Source: Thermoplasmata archaeon | GTDB lineage: Archaea; Thermoplasmatota; Thermoplasmata; Thermoplasmatales; B87-G9 | NCBI GenBank assembly: GCA_003649695.1 | Contig: QMSR01000025.1 | Location: forward strand, 1-10,848 | Direction: 5' to 3' | Length of the DNA stretch: 10,848 bases | In this document: positions 1-7,018 of the stretch, piece by piece | How the letters are laid out: every line of letters begins with the position of its first letter | Position numbering within the stretch: position 1 is the stretch's first letter | Position numbers and translations under genes: made by a program | Notes under the pieces: model-generated | Databases searched by the model: none | The model's input: the letters and a program-made list of their open reading frames with translations, nothing else | Told to the model about the DNA's origin: nothing

Positions 1-2420
1 AGGACCTGGAGCTCGACCTCCTCGCCGGGCCTCATCTGGACGCCCTCCACGAGGGCGGTGGCCTCCAGGCCGTACTCGTTCATGCGCGTCAGCCTGATGC
101 CCAGGGTGGTCTCGGAGTACACCCTGAGGTTCTCCCTGCCGGTATAAGAGACCTTCATGCCGTACTCAACGACCTCGGCGTCCGCGGTGACCTTGTACTC
201 TCCGGCTGGGAGCACCACGTCGATCCTCCCGGTGCAGTTCAGGTGCAGCCTGTGACCGCCCCCCTCGATCACCAGCTTGGAGGGGACGACGCCGTTCTCT
301 ATGAGGGTGGTGATGTGCACCACGTACGCCCTCTCCAGGGTGATGTTGTACCACTCCCTACCACCTTCGTACCTGATGCTGCCCAGGAAGGCGGCCGGCC
401 TGGGATGGGCCACGTAGGCGTAGACCTGGTACGTCCCCCTCCTCAACTCGATCTCGAAGGAACCCCCTGAAACGCCGGCCTCGTAGGGATTCCCCTTGGC
501 ATCGTAGAAGACCACCACCGCATCAACGGCCTCGCCCCCGTACGTCACGGTGCCCGTGATGCCCTTCCCAACGTAGGTCTCGGAGACCTCCAGGGTCACG
601 GTGCCCACGCTGGAGTCCAGTAGGCCCGAGACGGAGTACACGTATCCCGTGCCCTCGTCGTACCTGCTCCCCCAAACCCTGTAGGTCCCCCTCGGGAGCC
701 TCATGTACACCACGTCGGAGACCACGGACCTCCTGATGAGGGCCTCACCCCTGGCAACGCTGATGGTCATGCCCCTGGCCTTGTCCGGCTCGTCGAAGGT
801 GATCTTCACGGAGTCCAGCTTGGATATATCGGGCCTGAGGGTCCTGGGACTGTCCAGCCGGAGCGACGTGAGGAATCCCCTCTCCCCGACCAGGATGCCC
901 AGAATGGTGTAGTTGCCCTCCTCTAGGTAGACCGTCTCACCGGCCTTGTACGTCAGGGACTTGTAGAGGTCCCCGTCGCGGTAGATCGTCAGGGAGGCCC
1001 TCTCCTCGGGAATCTCGAAGGAGATACCGAACTCGACGGAGATCCCCGGGTCGAAGCTCACGCCCACGGTGCCGGGCTCCAGCTTCAGGATTGGGTGGCC
1101 CACGGAGACCCGGACCCCGTAGGGGGCGCCGCCGACGCTGACGTTGTAGGAGCCCACGGGGAGCAGGATTCCGTCCTCCGCGGGCAGGTGTAGGGAGTAT
1201 GTCTCGTTCCCGGCGGAGAATTCGAGCTCGACGGGCACGGTGTACGGGTACTTCACCCTGACCTCGACGACCTCAGGTCCTAGGTCGACGCTGTCGCCCG
1301 AGACCTCGACCTCCCTGTGGTGGGAGGACAAGACCACGAGCGTCTCGTTCCTCAGGGGCTCCGGGACGCTGGCGGAGCCGGAGAGCACGAAGGAGGACAT
1401 CGCATACCTGCCCTCCCTGACGACGAGCAGGCAGGCGTAGGAAACCGGTTTCCCGTCGGCCAGCACGCTGACCTTATCCTCCCCGGTCAGGGTGAGCGAG
1501 AGGTAGACGGTGCTGCCCTCCGAGACGTAGACGTCTTGGACGGCGAAGTATGTTTCGTTCTCCATCACCTTCCTGGCCGTGAACGTCCACAGGCCCTCCG
1601 GCAGGGAGAGGGTGGCCAGTCCGTCCTCGCCGGTCCTGACGAAGATGAGGAAGTCCCTTCCCCCTACGAAGACATCCGAGCTCACGGGGGAGCCGGAAAG
1701 CTCCGTGTACACGTTGACCCTAACGGCATCGACTGCGTTCAGGACCAGTCGCTCGTCCCCCCGCACCACCGCCAGGGAGGAGGCCACGAGGCCCTCGCCC
1801 TCGAAGTACACCGAGTAGGCCCCCTCCCACAGGTCGAGCTTGGCCACACCCCTCGTGACCTTGGCGGACGCGGAGAACCTGGCATCCCCGAGATTCGTAA
1901 GGACCACGATCCCCGACGGCCTGGCGCCCCTCGGGCCGAAGACCTCGATGGTGGCCTCGAACCTCTTCCTGACCTCGATGCTCTGGTTCACGTTCCTCTC
2001 GGCGACGGAGCCCCGGACGTAGGTGAGGCTCTTCCACTCCTCGTCATCCACGTATATCCTGTAGGTTCCGGGGAGGACGGATGCGGTGTAGTTGCCGTCC
2101 CTTCCCACGGGTATCTCGTACCTCTCGGGGCCCTCCAGGACGACCGCATCGACCTGGATCCTCCTCTGGGTCATCGAGACCCTGACGCTCCCGCTCACGG
2201 TCATGGGCTTTATGCCCACGTCCTCGACCACGTCCCTGCCCTGGTCGAGCTCGAAGCTCGCGACGTCCTCGTACCTGTTCCCCTTGTACACCACGGTGAC
2301 GTTGTAGGAGTAGGGCGGCGCATCGTGCAGCACGAAGGCCCCGAGGGGGCCCGTCTCCAGCTCGAGTTCCACCCCGCTCTCCCTAGACCTGAGGATCAGC
2401 TTGGCGCCCTCCAGGACCTC
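1..2420 (-). repeat. Tandem ~80-residue beta-sandwich-like modules within the AglB extension
   Basis: This is divergent protein-level repetition, not a DNA repeat. A motif of the form small/acidic-G-x-Y-x-V (for example PGTYRIY, EGAYSVY, VGSYNVS, EGNYTIL, RGTYRVW, RGTYQVY, AGEYKVT) recurs with its aromatic residue at about 1058, 1139, 1221, 1297, 1358, 1444, 1523, 1599, 1683 and 1761. Spacing is 61-86 residues, mostly 76-86. Alternating hydrophobic residues around each motif suggest beta strands, as in PEGA, Ig-like or carboxypeptidase-regulatory-like folds. The fold is inferred from pattern only. The array continues to the window edge and may extend further. Confidence 0.7.
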
Positions 2421-5400
2421 CTCCCCTGAGTCGTACCTCCCGTTCCCGTTGAGGTCGAGGTACACGACCCCTGTGACGGTGGAGGGCCTGATCACGAAGT
2501 CCTTCTCGATGATGTAGTCGGGGACCCCGTTCCCGTCCAGGTCCTGGTTCACCCTCTCCGCCTGGGCCTCGGTTACGTTCAGCTCGACCTCCCCCAGGAC
2601 GTACGGCCTGCGCTGGAGCCTGCCGTTGAAGCCGTAGTGGGAGGAGAAGACGAGCTTTAGGTGGCCAGCCACCGCCGTGAGCTCGTACCTGCCCTGGGAG
2701 TCCGTGACCGCGAAGCCGTGGGGCACGTTGTACTCGTCGTAGATGGTCACCATGATCCCCTGCACGGGGGTCCCGTCGGGCATGGTGACCCTACCGTGGA
2801 CCGTCGCCCCCGGGTAGTACCTGACGATCACCGTGTCCGAGAGCAGCGGGTTTATCCCGGGTAGGTTGAAGGGCTCGAGGAACCTGATGGCGCTGTCGTT
2901 CCGCTGCTTCACCTTCAGGGCCAGGTCTATCGGGATGTACGTGTCGTTCTCTAGGTCGTGGACGCTGCGGTATACCAGCTTGAAGTGGGTCAGGTTCCAG
3001 GCCTGGGCTGGGGCCTGCTGGTAGAGCCCCTCGCTCAGGCCGGGGACGCCCTCGTCTAGGCCGACCCACTGACCTGCATACCCTATGAAGACCCTGTAAA
3101 GCATGCTGCGGTAGAAGGCGGGCTTGTACTCTATCCTCTGCTGCCTCACCCTGGCGTTCGGGGGCAGGTCCTGGATCCCGTAATCCAAGCCGGACTCGGT
3201 CACGAAGCGGATGTCGTAGAAGTCGATCGGGACCGTTATCCCCCTGGCCTCGACGACCTTGTGGTCCGAGAGCTTGGCGGGAGCGTAGAAGATCCCCGGG
3301 TTCCTGCCGGAGAACGGGAACAACCTGGTGTCCACCGCTATGTACCTTATCCTCCAGCCAGTATAGCGCTCCAGCTCGGTGAGAAGATCGGAGAGGACCG
3401 TGGGCCCCCGCGGTGAGAGTATCCCCTTTATGGCCACGTACCTCAGGTTCACCTCGGATATGTCCTCGGAGTAGTTCCCCCCGTACCTCTCGGGGTGGTT
3501 CAGTATCTCTTCCTTGAAGGACTGCGGGTCCGAGAGGGCGAGGTTCACCCTCGCCACGTCCACGGGGTCGAGGTAGGCCGAGAGGATGGAGACCGCCTCG
3601 GGCGTGAGGCTCTGGCCGTTATTGAAGTATATGGCCTCCAGCTGCCTCGCTATGAAGAGGGCCAGGACCTCGGACTCGTTCTGGGCCATGAGCACCTGTC
3701 CCGCGAACTGGTATCCGTTCTGGAAGTTGTCCGCCACCGTCGGGTGCTTGCCCTCCTGCACGCACTCGAAACCGTAATCCCACCAGGAGAGGAAGGCCGG
3801 TTTCTTCTCTATCGGCAGGCCCTTATCCTGGGATGCCAGCCACCTCCAGGCCCTGGGCCAGTAGTCGTCGGGCTCCGGTATCCTGTAGCCCAGGGCGCCG
3901 AAGTACCAACCCCCGCCCATCCGGACAGTGGTGTTGTACCTGGTCTCGTTGGGCCTCATGAACGAGGGGAGGGTCTCGAAGACCTTCCTGTCGTAGTAGC
4001 TCTTGTTGTTGTAGGGTATACCCGCGTCAACCGAGAACCAAACGACTGGGTAGAGGATGAGGATGGCGACCGTGAAGACCGAGAGGGCCCTCATGGAGGC
4101 GTCCTTGAGCCTCCACCTCCCCTTCCTGGCCTTCCTGATCTCCTCAACAGCCGCCTGGAAGTAGCCCATGAGCTTGTCCCCGAAGATCCCGGCCAGGAGG
4201 GCTATGGCCGGGGAGGCGTTGAAGACGAATCGGGCCTGGGCGAAGGTCATCCAGACTGAGAGGATCAGGAACGTAAGCACGAACACCCTGTCGGGCCCGT
4301 ACTCCTTCCTGAGCCTCAGGATGTAGTAGACGAGGCCGGCAAGGGCCAAGATGAAGACCCCCGCCCCGAAGTACAGGAGGATCAGGCCCATGGGGGCTGG
4401 CTGTGCCTCGGCTATCGTGGTGTAGAGCTTGCTCTTCCCGTAGACCTTGAGGACAGCGTGGATGTACGACCTGAAGGTGGGGATCAGGAACGCCGCGGCG
4501 CCGGCCGCCGCCCCTATGCCGGGCAGCGTGACGATCCAGGGCTTCTCCCACAGGAACTCCATGAGGATCCCGAAGGCCAGGACACCGAAGGCCAGGATTA
4601 CCTGCGGGGCATACCAGATCTGGTCCAGGCGTCCGGTGACGGCGTACCACGGCAGAGAGAAGATCGTGAAGAACAGGGCATAGAGGAATATGGCCCTGTT
4701 CAGGTCGTGCAGGTGCCTCCTAACTATGACGGAGAACACCATGTATGCCAGCACGGAGATGGTGACGAAGTGGAATGCGTAGAAGTAGCCCGTCCAGATG
4801 TTCGCGGCCGAGGCCATGGAGAGGCCCGCCAGGGCGGCGTAGACGTCGCCCGGGGCCTCCAGCCTGAGGGCCCCCAGGAGGTAGGACCTGTAGTCCCCCA
4901 CCTTGAAGGGGAGCTCCGTCTCCCTCAGGGCCCTGTAGAAGAAGTATATGGCCCAGGCGATGAAGAAGAGGGCCATGGCGTCGTGGTCCGCGTCCGTCGC
5001 CACGCTCCTGGTCATGTGGGCCGGGAGGAGGGCCAGGAACAGGGCTGCCAGGTACCCGGCCCTCCTCCCCGCCAGCTCCCTGGCCAGGAGGTAGATCGGG
5101 ATCACCGTCAGGGCCCCGAAGAAGGCGGTGTTCAGGAGGAACGGGTAGCCCAGGGAGGCCTCCTCGTCCATGAAGGGCTGCAGCATCCTGGCTGCGACGG
5201 CGATGCTCCACTGGAACATGGGCGGCCTGGGGTTCCCGGCGCCGAAGGGGTAGTTGAGCGCCGGATCCCTGAGCAGCTGCCTCCCGTTCTCCAGGACGTA
5301 CTCTATTATCCTAAGGTGGTAGAAGGAGTCCGACCCCCCAGATGGGGCAAACCCGTTCTCGATCGCCGTGGGCAGCCCGAAGACGGTCCTTATCGCGAAG

Positions 5401-5477
5401 GCCAGGACCACGATGGTCGCGACGATCAAAGCCTCTCTTCCTGCAGCAAGCCCCCTGAGCCTGTTCGGGATGCGCAT
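1..5477 (-). CDS. aglB: AglB/STT3-type oligosaccharyltransferase with giant modular C-terminal extension (partial)
   Basis: The enzyme transfers a lipid-linked glycan to Asn in N-X-S/T sequons on the outer face of the membrane. The frame is open for about 1,825 codons and reaches the left edge without a stop, so the C terminus lies outside the window. Visible landmarks: a first-loop Asp in SDSFYHLR (Asp50), the DAD pair (162-164) in TDADHD, a TIAE external-loop motif (354-357), and WWDYG (565-569), the sequon-binding signature. Many hydrophobic segments end near residue 481. A later FYRSMLYR stretch also resembles archaeal AglB. I could not place the DK/MI motif. From about residue 888 a carboxypeptidase-regulatory-like beta domain begins, then two Asp/Asn/Gly-rich calcium-like loops (979-987 and 1008-1020), then tandem beta modules. 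Archaeal AglB proteins usually have roughly 600-1,000 residues. The start at 5477 has GGAGG 7 bases upstream; in-frame ATGs at 5483 and 5519 are alternatives. Family assignment is firm; the role of the extension is unknown. Confidence 0.93.
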   Translation of the reverse strand, partial: MRIPNRLRGLAAGREALIVATIVVLAFAIRTVFGLPTAIENGFAPSGGSDSFYHLRIIEYVLENGRQLLRDPALNYPFGAGNPRPPMFQWSIAVAARMLQPFMDEEASLGYPFLLNTAFFGALTVIPIYLLARELAGRRAGYLAALFLALLPAHMTRSVATDADHDAMALFFIAWAIYFFYRALRETELPFKVGDYRSYLLGALRLEAPGDVYAALAGLSMASAANIWTGYFYAFHFVTISVLAYMVFSVIVRRHLHDLNRAIFLYALFFTIFSLPWYAVTGRLDQIWYAPQVILAFGVLAFGILMEFLWEKPWIVTLPGIGAAAGAAAFLIPTFRSYIHAVLKVYGKSKLYTTIAEAQPAPMGLILLYFGAGVFILALAGLVYYILRLRKEYGPDRVFVLTFLILSVWMTFAQARFVFNASPAIALLAGIFGDKLMGYFQAAVEEIRKARKGRWRLKDASMRALSVFTVAILILYPVVWFSVDAGIPYNNKSYYDRKVFETLPSFMRPNETRYNTTVRMGGGWYFGALGYRIPEPDDYWPRAWRWLASQDKGLPIEKKPAFLSWWDYGFECVQEGKHPTVADNFQNGYQFAGQVLMAQNESEVLALFIARQLEAIYFNNGQSLTPEAVSILSAYLDPVDVARVNLALSDPQSFKEEILNHPERYGGNYSEDISEVNLRYVAIKGILSPRGPTVLSDLLTELERYTGWRIRYIAVDTRLFPFSGRNPGIFYAPAKLSDHKVVEARGITVPIDFYDIRFVTESGLDYGIQDLPPNARVRQQRIEYKPAFYRSMLYRVFIGYAGQWVGLDEGVPGLSEGLYQQAPAQAWNLTHFKLVYRSVHDLENDTYIPIDLALKVKQRNDSAIRFLEPFNLPGINPLLSDTVIVRYYPGATVHGRVTMPDGTPVQGIMVTIYDEYNVPHGFAVTDSQGRYELTAVAGHLKLVFSSHYGFNGRLQRRPYVLGEVELNVTEAQAERVNQDLDGNGVPDYIIEKDFVIRPSTVTGVVYLDLNGNGRYDSGEEVLEGAKLILRSRESGVELELETGPLGAFVLHDAPPYSYNVTVVYKGNRYEDVASFELDQGRDVVEDVGIKPMTVSGSVRVSMTQRRIQVDAVVLEGPERYEIPVGRDGNYTASVLPGTYRIYVDDEEWKSLTYVRGSVAERNVNQSIEVRKRFEATIEVFGPRGARPSGIVVLTNLGDARFSASAKVTRGVAKLDLWEGAYSVYFEGEGLVASSLAVVRGDERLVLNAVDAVRVNVYTELSGSPVSSDVFVGGRDFLIFVRTGEDGLATLSLPEGLWTFTARKVMENETYFAVQDVYVSEGSTVYLSLTLTGEDKVSVLADGKPVSYACLLVVREGRYAMSSFVLSGSASVPEPLRNETLVVLSSHHREVEVSGDSVDLGPEVVEVRVKYPYTVPVELEFSAGNETYSLHLPAEDGILLPVGSYNVSVGGAPYGVRVSVGHPILKLEPGTVGVSFDPGISVEFGISFEIPEERASLTIYRDGDLYKSLTYKAGETVYLEEGNYTILGILVGERGFLTSLRLDSPRTLRPDISKLDSVKITFDEPDKARGMTISVARGEALIRRSVVSDVVYMRLPRGTYRVWGSRYDEGTGYVYSVSGLLDSSVGTVTLEVSETYVGKGITGTVTYGGEAVDAVVVFYDAKGNPYEAGVSGGSFEIELRRGTYQVYAYVAHPRPAAFLGSIRYEGGREWYNITLERAYVVHITTLIENGVVPSKLVIEGGGHRLHLNCTGRIDVVLPAGEYKVTADAEVVEYGMKVSYTGRENLRVYSETTLGIRLTRMNEYGLEATALVEGVQMRPGEEVELQV

Positions 5478-5483
5478 CCCCAT

Positions 5484-5490
5484 TCCTCCC
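5484..5490 (-). promoter_or_regulatory. Shine-Dalgarno sequence of aglB
   Basis: Read on the minus strand this is GGGAGGA. Its GGAGG core lies 7 bases before the ATG at 5477 but only 1 base before the ATG at 5483, so it favours the start at 5477 (MRIPNRL). Confidence 0.6.
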
Positions 5491-5517
5491 GATTGCGGGG
5501 AAAATGAGATAAGGATC

Positions 5518-5528
5518 ATATTTATTTT
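5518..5528. promoter_or_regulatory. AT-rich TATA-like element between aglB and egsA
   Basis: The stretch ATATTTATTTT is the most AT-rich part of the short gap between two divergent genes. Its centre is about 24 bases before the egsA ATG at 5546, the distance expected for a leaderless archaeal transcript. Read on the minus strand (AAAATAAATAT) it would start transcription near 5497 and give aglB a leader of about 20 bases that contains its Shine-Dalgarno site. Use in both directions is inference. Confidence 0.5.
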
Positions 5529-5545
5529 GCCTCAAGTTGAAGGAG

Positions 5546-6586
5546 ATGGTAAAGCGCAGGACCATGTCCTTCCCCCGGAAGGTGGTCATAGGCCACGGGG
5601 TCCTGGAGGATCTGCCCTCCGTGGTCCTCGAGCTCACGGGCGCCGAGAAGGTCCTGGTCGTGACGGGTCCCAGGACCTACGAGGCCGCCGGGGGTAGGGT
5701 GAGGGAGCTGCTCTCCTCGGAGGGCGTGGAGGTGGAGATCGTCTTCCCCGATGCGCCGACCATAGGGGAGGCCGAGAGGGTCTCCCGCATGGAAGGGGAC
5801 GTGATCCTCGGCGTGGGAGGGGGGAGCAAGATAGACGTGGCCAAGCTGGCCGCCAAGCTCTCCAACAGGCCGTTCATCAGCGTCCCGACCTCCGCCAGCC
5901 ACGACGGCGTCGCGAGCCCCATGGCCTCCCTCCGGGGGGCCGGGAAGAAGCACTCCGTCCCCGCAGCCCCGCCGCTGGCCATCGTCGCAGATACCTCCGT
6001 CATCGTCCGGGCCCCCTACAGGTACATGGCCTCCGGAGCCGCCGACCTGATCTCGAACCTCACGGCCCTCATGGACTGGGAGCTGTCCCACAGGCTGACG
6101 GGGGAGGAGATATCGCACTCCGCCTACGCGCTGTCGAACATGGCCGCCAACCTCGTCGTGGAGCACGCCTCCGACATCAAGCCGAACCTGGAGGAGAGCG
6201 CCTGGCTGGTGATGAAGTCCCTGATCATGTCGGGGGTCTCCATGTCCGTTGCCGGCTCCTCCAGGCCAGCCTCCGGGGCCGAGCACATGTTCGCCCACGC
6301 CCTGGAGGAGCTCGCCCCGGGTAGGGGCCTGCACGGGGAGCTGTGCGGGCTCGGGACCATCATCATGGCCTACCTCCACGGAGCCGACTGGGAGGGGATA
6401 AGGGACGCCCTGGCCACTATAGGGGCCCCCACCAGGGCCTCCCAGCTCGGCATACCCGACGAGAAGGTCGTGGAGGCCCTCCTCCTCGCCCCCAGGATAA
6501 GGCCCGAGAGGTTCACCATCCTGGGCGTCGGAGGGCTAAAGAAGGAGGCAGCAGTTGCTGCGGCGAGGAAGACAGGGGTGATATGA
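5546..6586 (+). CDS. egsA: sn-glycerol-1-phosphate dehydrogenase
   Basis: This cytoplasmic enzyme reduces dihydroxyacetone phosphate to sn-glycerol 1-phosphate with NAD(P)H, the first committed step of archaeal ether-lipid synthesis. The protein is 346 residues, normal for the family. An N-terminal nucleotide-binding half carries GVGGGSKIDVAK (GGG at 91-93, Asp97), followed by SVPTSASHDGVASP (112-125), characteristic of EgsA. The metal-binding half shows Asp167 in AADLISN, His247 in SGAEH and His263 in LHGELCG, matching the Asp/His/His metal site of the iron/glycerol dehydrogenase superfamily. I chose ATG 5546 because a TATA-like element sits about 24 bases upstream. A TTG at 5537 and an ATG at 5564 are less likely. 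It leads a tight three-gene unit, its stop overlapping the next start, and is head to head with aglB. Confidence 0.96.
   Translation: MVKRRTMSFPRKVVIGHGVLEDLPSVVLELTGAEKVLVVTGPRTYEAAGGRVRELLSSEGVEVEIVFPDAPTIGEAERVSRMEGDVILGVGGGSKIDVAKLAAKLSNRPFISVPTSASHDGVASPMASLRGAGKKHSVPAAPPLAIVADTSVIVRAPYRYMASGAADLISNLTALMDWELSHRLTGEEISHSAYALSNMAANLVVEHASDIKPNLEESAWLVMKSLIMSGVSMSVAGSSRPASGAEHMFAHALEELAPGRGLHGELCGLGTIIMAYLHGADWEGIRDALATIGAPTRASQLGIPDEKVVEALLLAPRIRPERFTILGVGGLKKEAAVAAARKTGVI
6575..6580 (+). promoter_or_regulatory. Ribosome binding site for the UPF0179 gene
   Basis: GGGGTG, a variant of the archaeal GGAGGTG consensus, lies inside the last codons of egsA. It is 5 bases before the ATG at 6586 and 2 bases before the ATG at 6583, which mildly favours 6586. 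Confidence 0.45.
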
Positions 6587-7017
6587 TGGCAACCTCGCCG
6601 CACCTCACGGCAATAGGAACCTACCTTGCCAAGGAGGGCCTCGAGTTCGTCTACCTCGGCCCCAGCAAGGAGTGCAGGAGCTGCCCGATCAAGAGCGTCT
6701 GCCTTGCCCTGAAGCAGGGCTTCCACTACAGGATCACCGCCGTCAGGGACAAGGAGCACAACTGCGCGGTCCACGAGGGGGGAAAGGTGAAGATCGTGGA
6801 GGTCGAGGAGGTCCCCTTCAAGGTCGCAGTCCCGAGCAAGAGCGCCCTGAAGGGGGCGACCATCGTCTTCTACAGGGAGAAGTGCGAAGGGTGCCCGCCG
6901 AGCCTCTGCAACCCCCCGGGCCTCAAGGAGGGGACCAAGCTCGTCATAGTGGACGTGGGCGAGAAGCTGGAGTGCGGGGACCTGACGGTCGTGACGGTCA
7001 GGAGCCCGGAGCACTGA
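6586..7017 (+). CDS. UPF0179 family cysteine-rich protein
   Basis: A 143-residue protein that I recognise as UPF0179, an archaeal family of unknown function; the length fits. Counting from the ATG at 6583, it has eight cysteines: CRSCPIKSVC (Cys31, 34, 40), Cys61 in HNCAVH between His59 and His64, CEGCPPSLC (Cys101, 104, 109) and Cys131. The two similar CxxC(x)nC groups, each followed by a Gly and a beta-rich stretch, look like an internal duplication and could bind zinc or an Fe-S cluster. No signal peptide or membrane segment is seen, so it should be cytosolic. The start is either ATG 6583 (ATGA overlap with the egsA stop) or ATG 6586 (TGATG overlap, better ribosome-site spacing). The overlap implies translational coupling to egsA. 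Its function cannot be read from the sequence. Confidence 0.85.
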   Translation: MATSPHLTAIGTYLAKEGLEFVYLGPSKECRSCPIKSVCLALKQGFHYRITAVRDKEHNCAVHEGGKVKIVEVEEVPFKVAVPSKSALKGATIVFYREKCEGCPPSLCNPPGLKEGTKLVIVDVGEKLECGDLTVVTVRSPEH

Positions 7018-7018
7018 G

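Noticed and set aside
1317..2429. Plus-strand open frame of 370 codons
   Set aside because: It is antisense to the AglB extension. Its product is rich in Gly, Pro, His, Arg and Asp without any recognisable domain, typical of shadow frames in GC-rich DNA.
3495..5507. Long plus-strand frames (3495-4259 and 4458-5507)
   Set aside because: They lie opposite the AglB catalytic domain, whose frame contains the DAD, TIAE and WWDYG motifs. The antisense products show low-complexity composition and no motif.
5478..5519. Longer aglB start at ATG 5519 or 5483
   Set aside because: GGAGG is 7 bases before the ATG at 5477 but only 1 base before 5483. Starting at 5519 would place the start codon inside the AT-rich promoter-like element. 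It cannot be fully excluded.
5537..5545. TTG start for egsA
   Set aside because: The TATA-like element is too close for a transcript that begins at 5537, and ATG 5546 fits the leaderless distance better.
5522..6379. Minus-strand frame of 285 codons opposite egsA
   Set aside because: It is a shadow of egsA, has no start signals and gives a Gly/His/Asp-rich product with no family resemblance.
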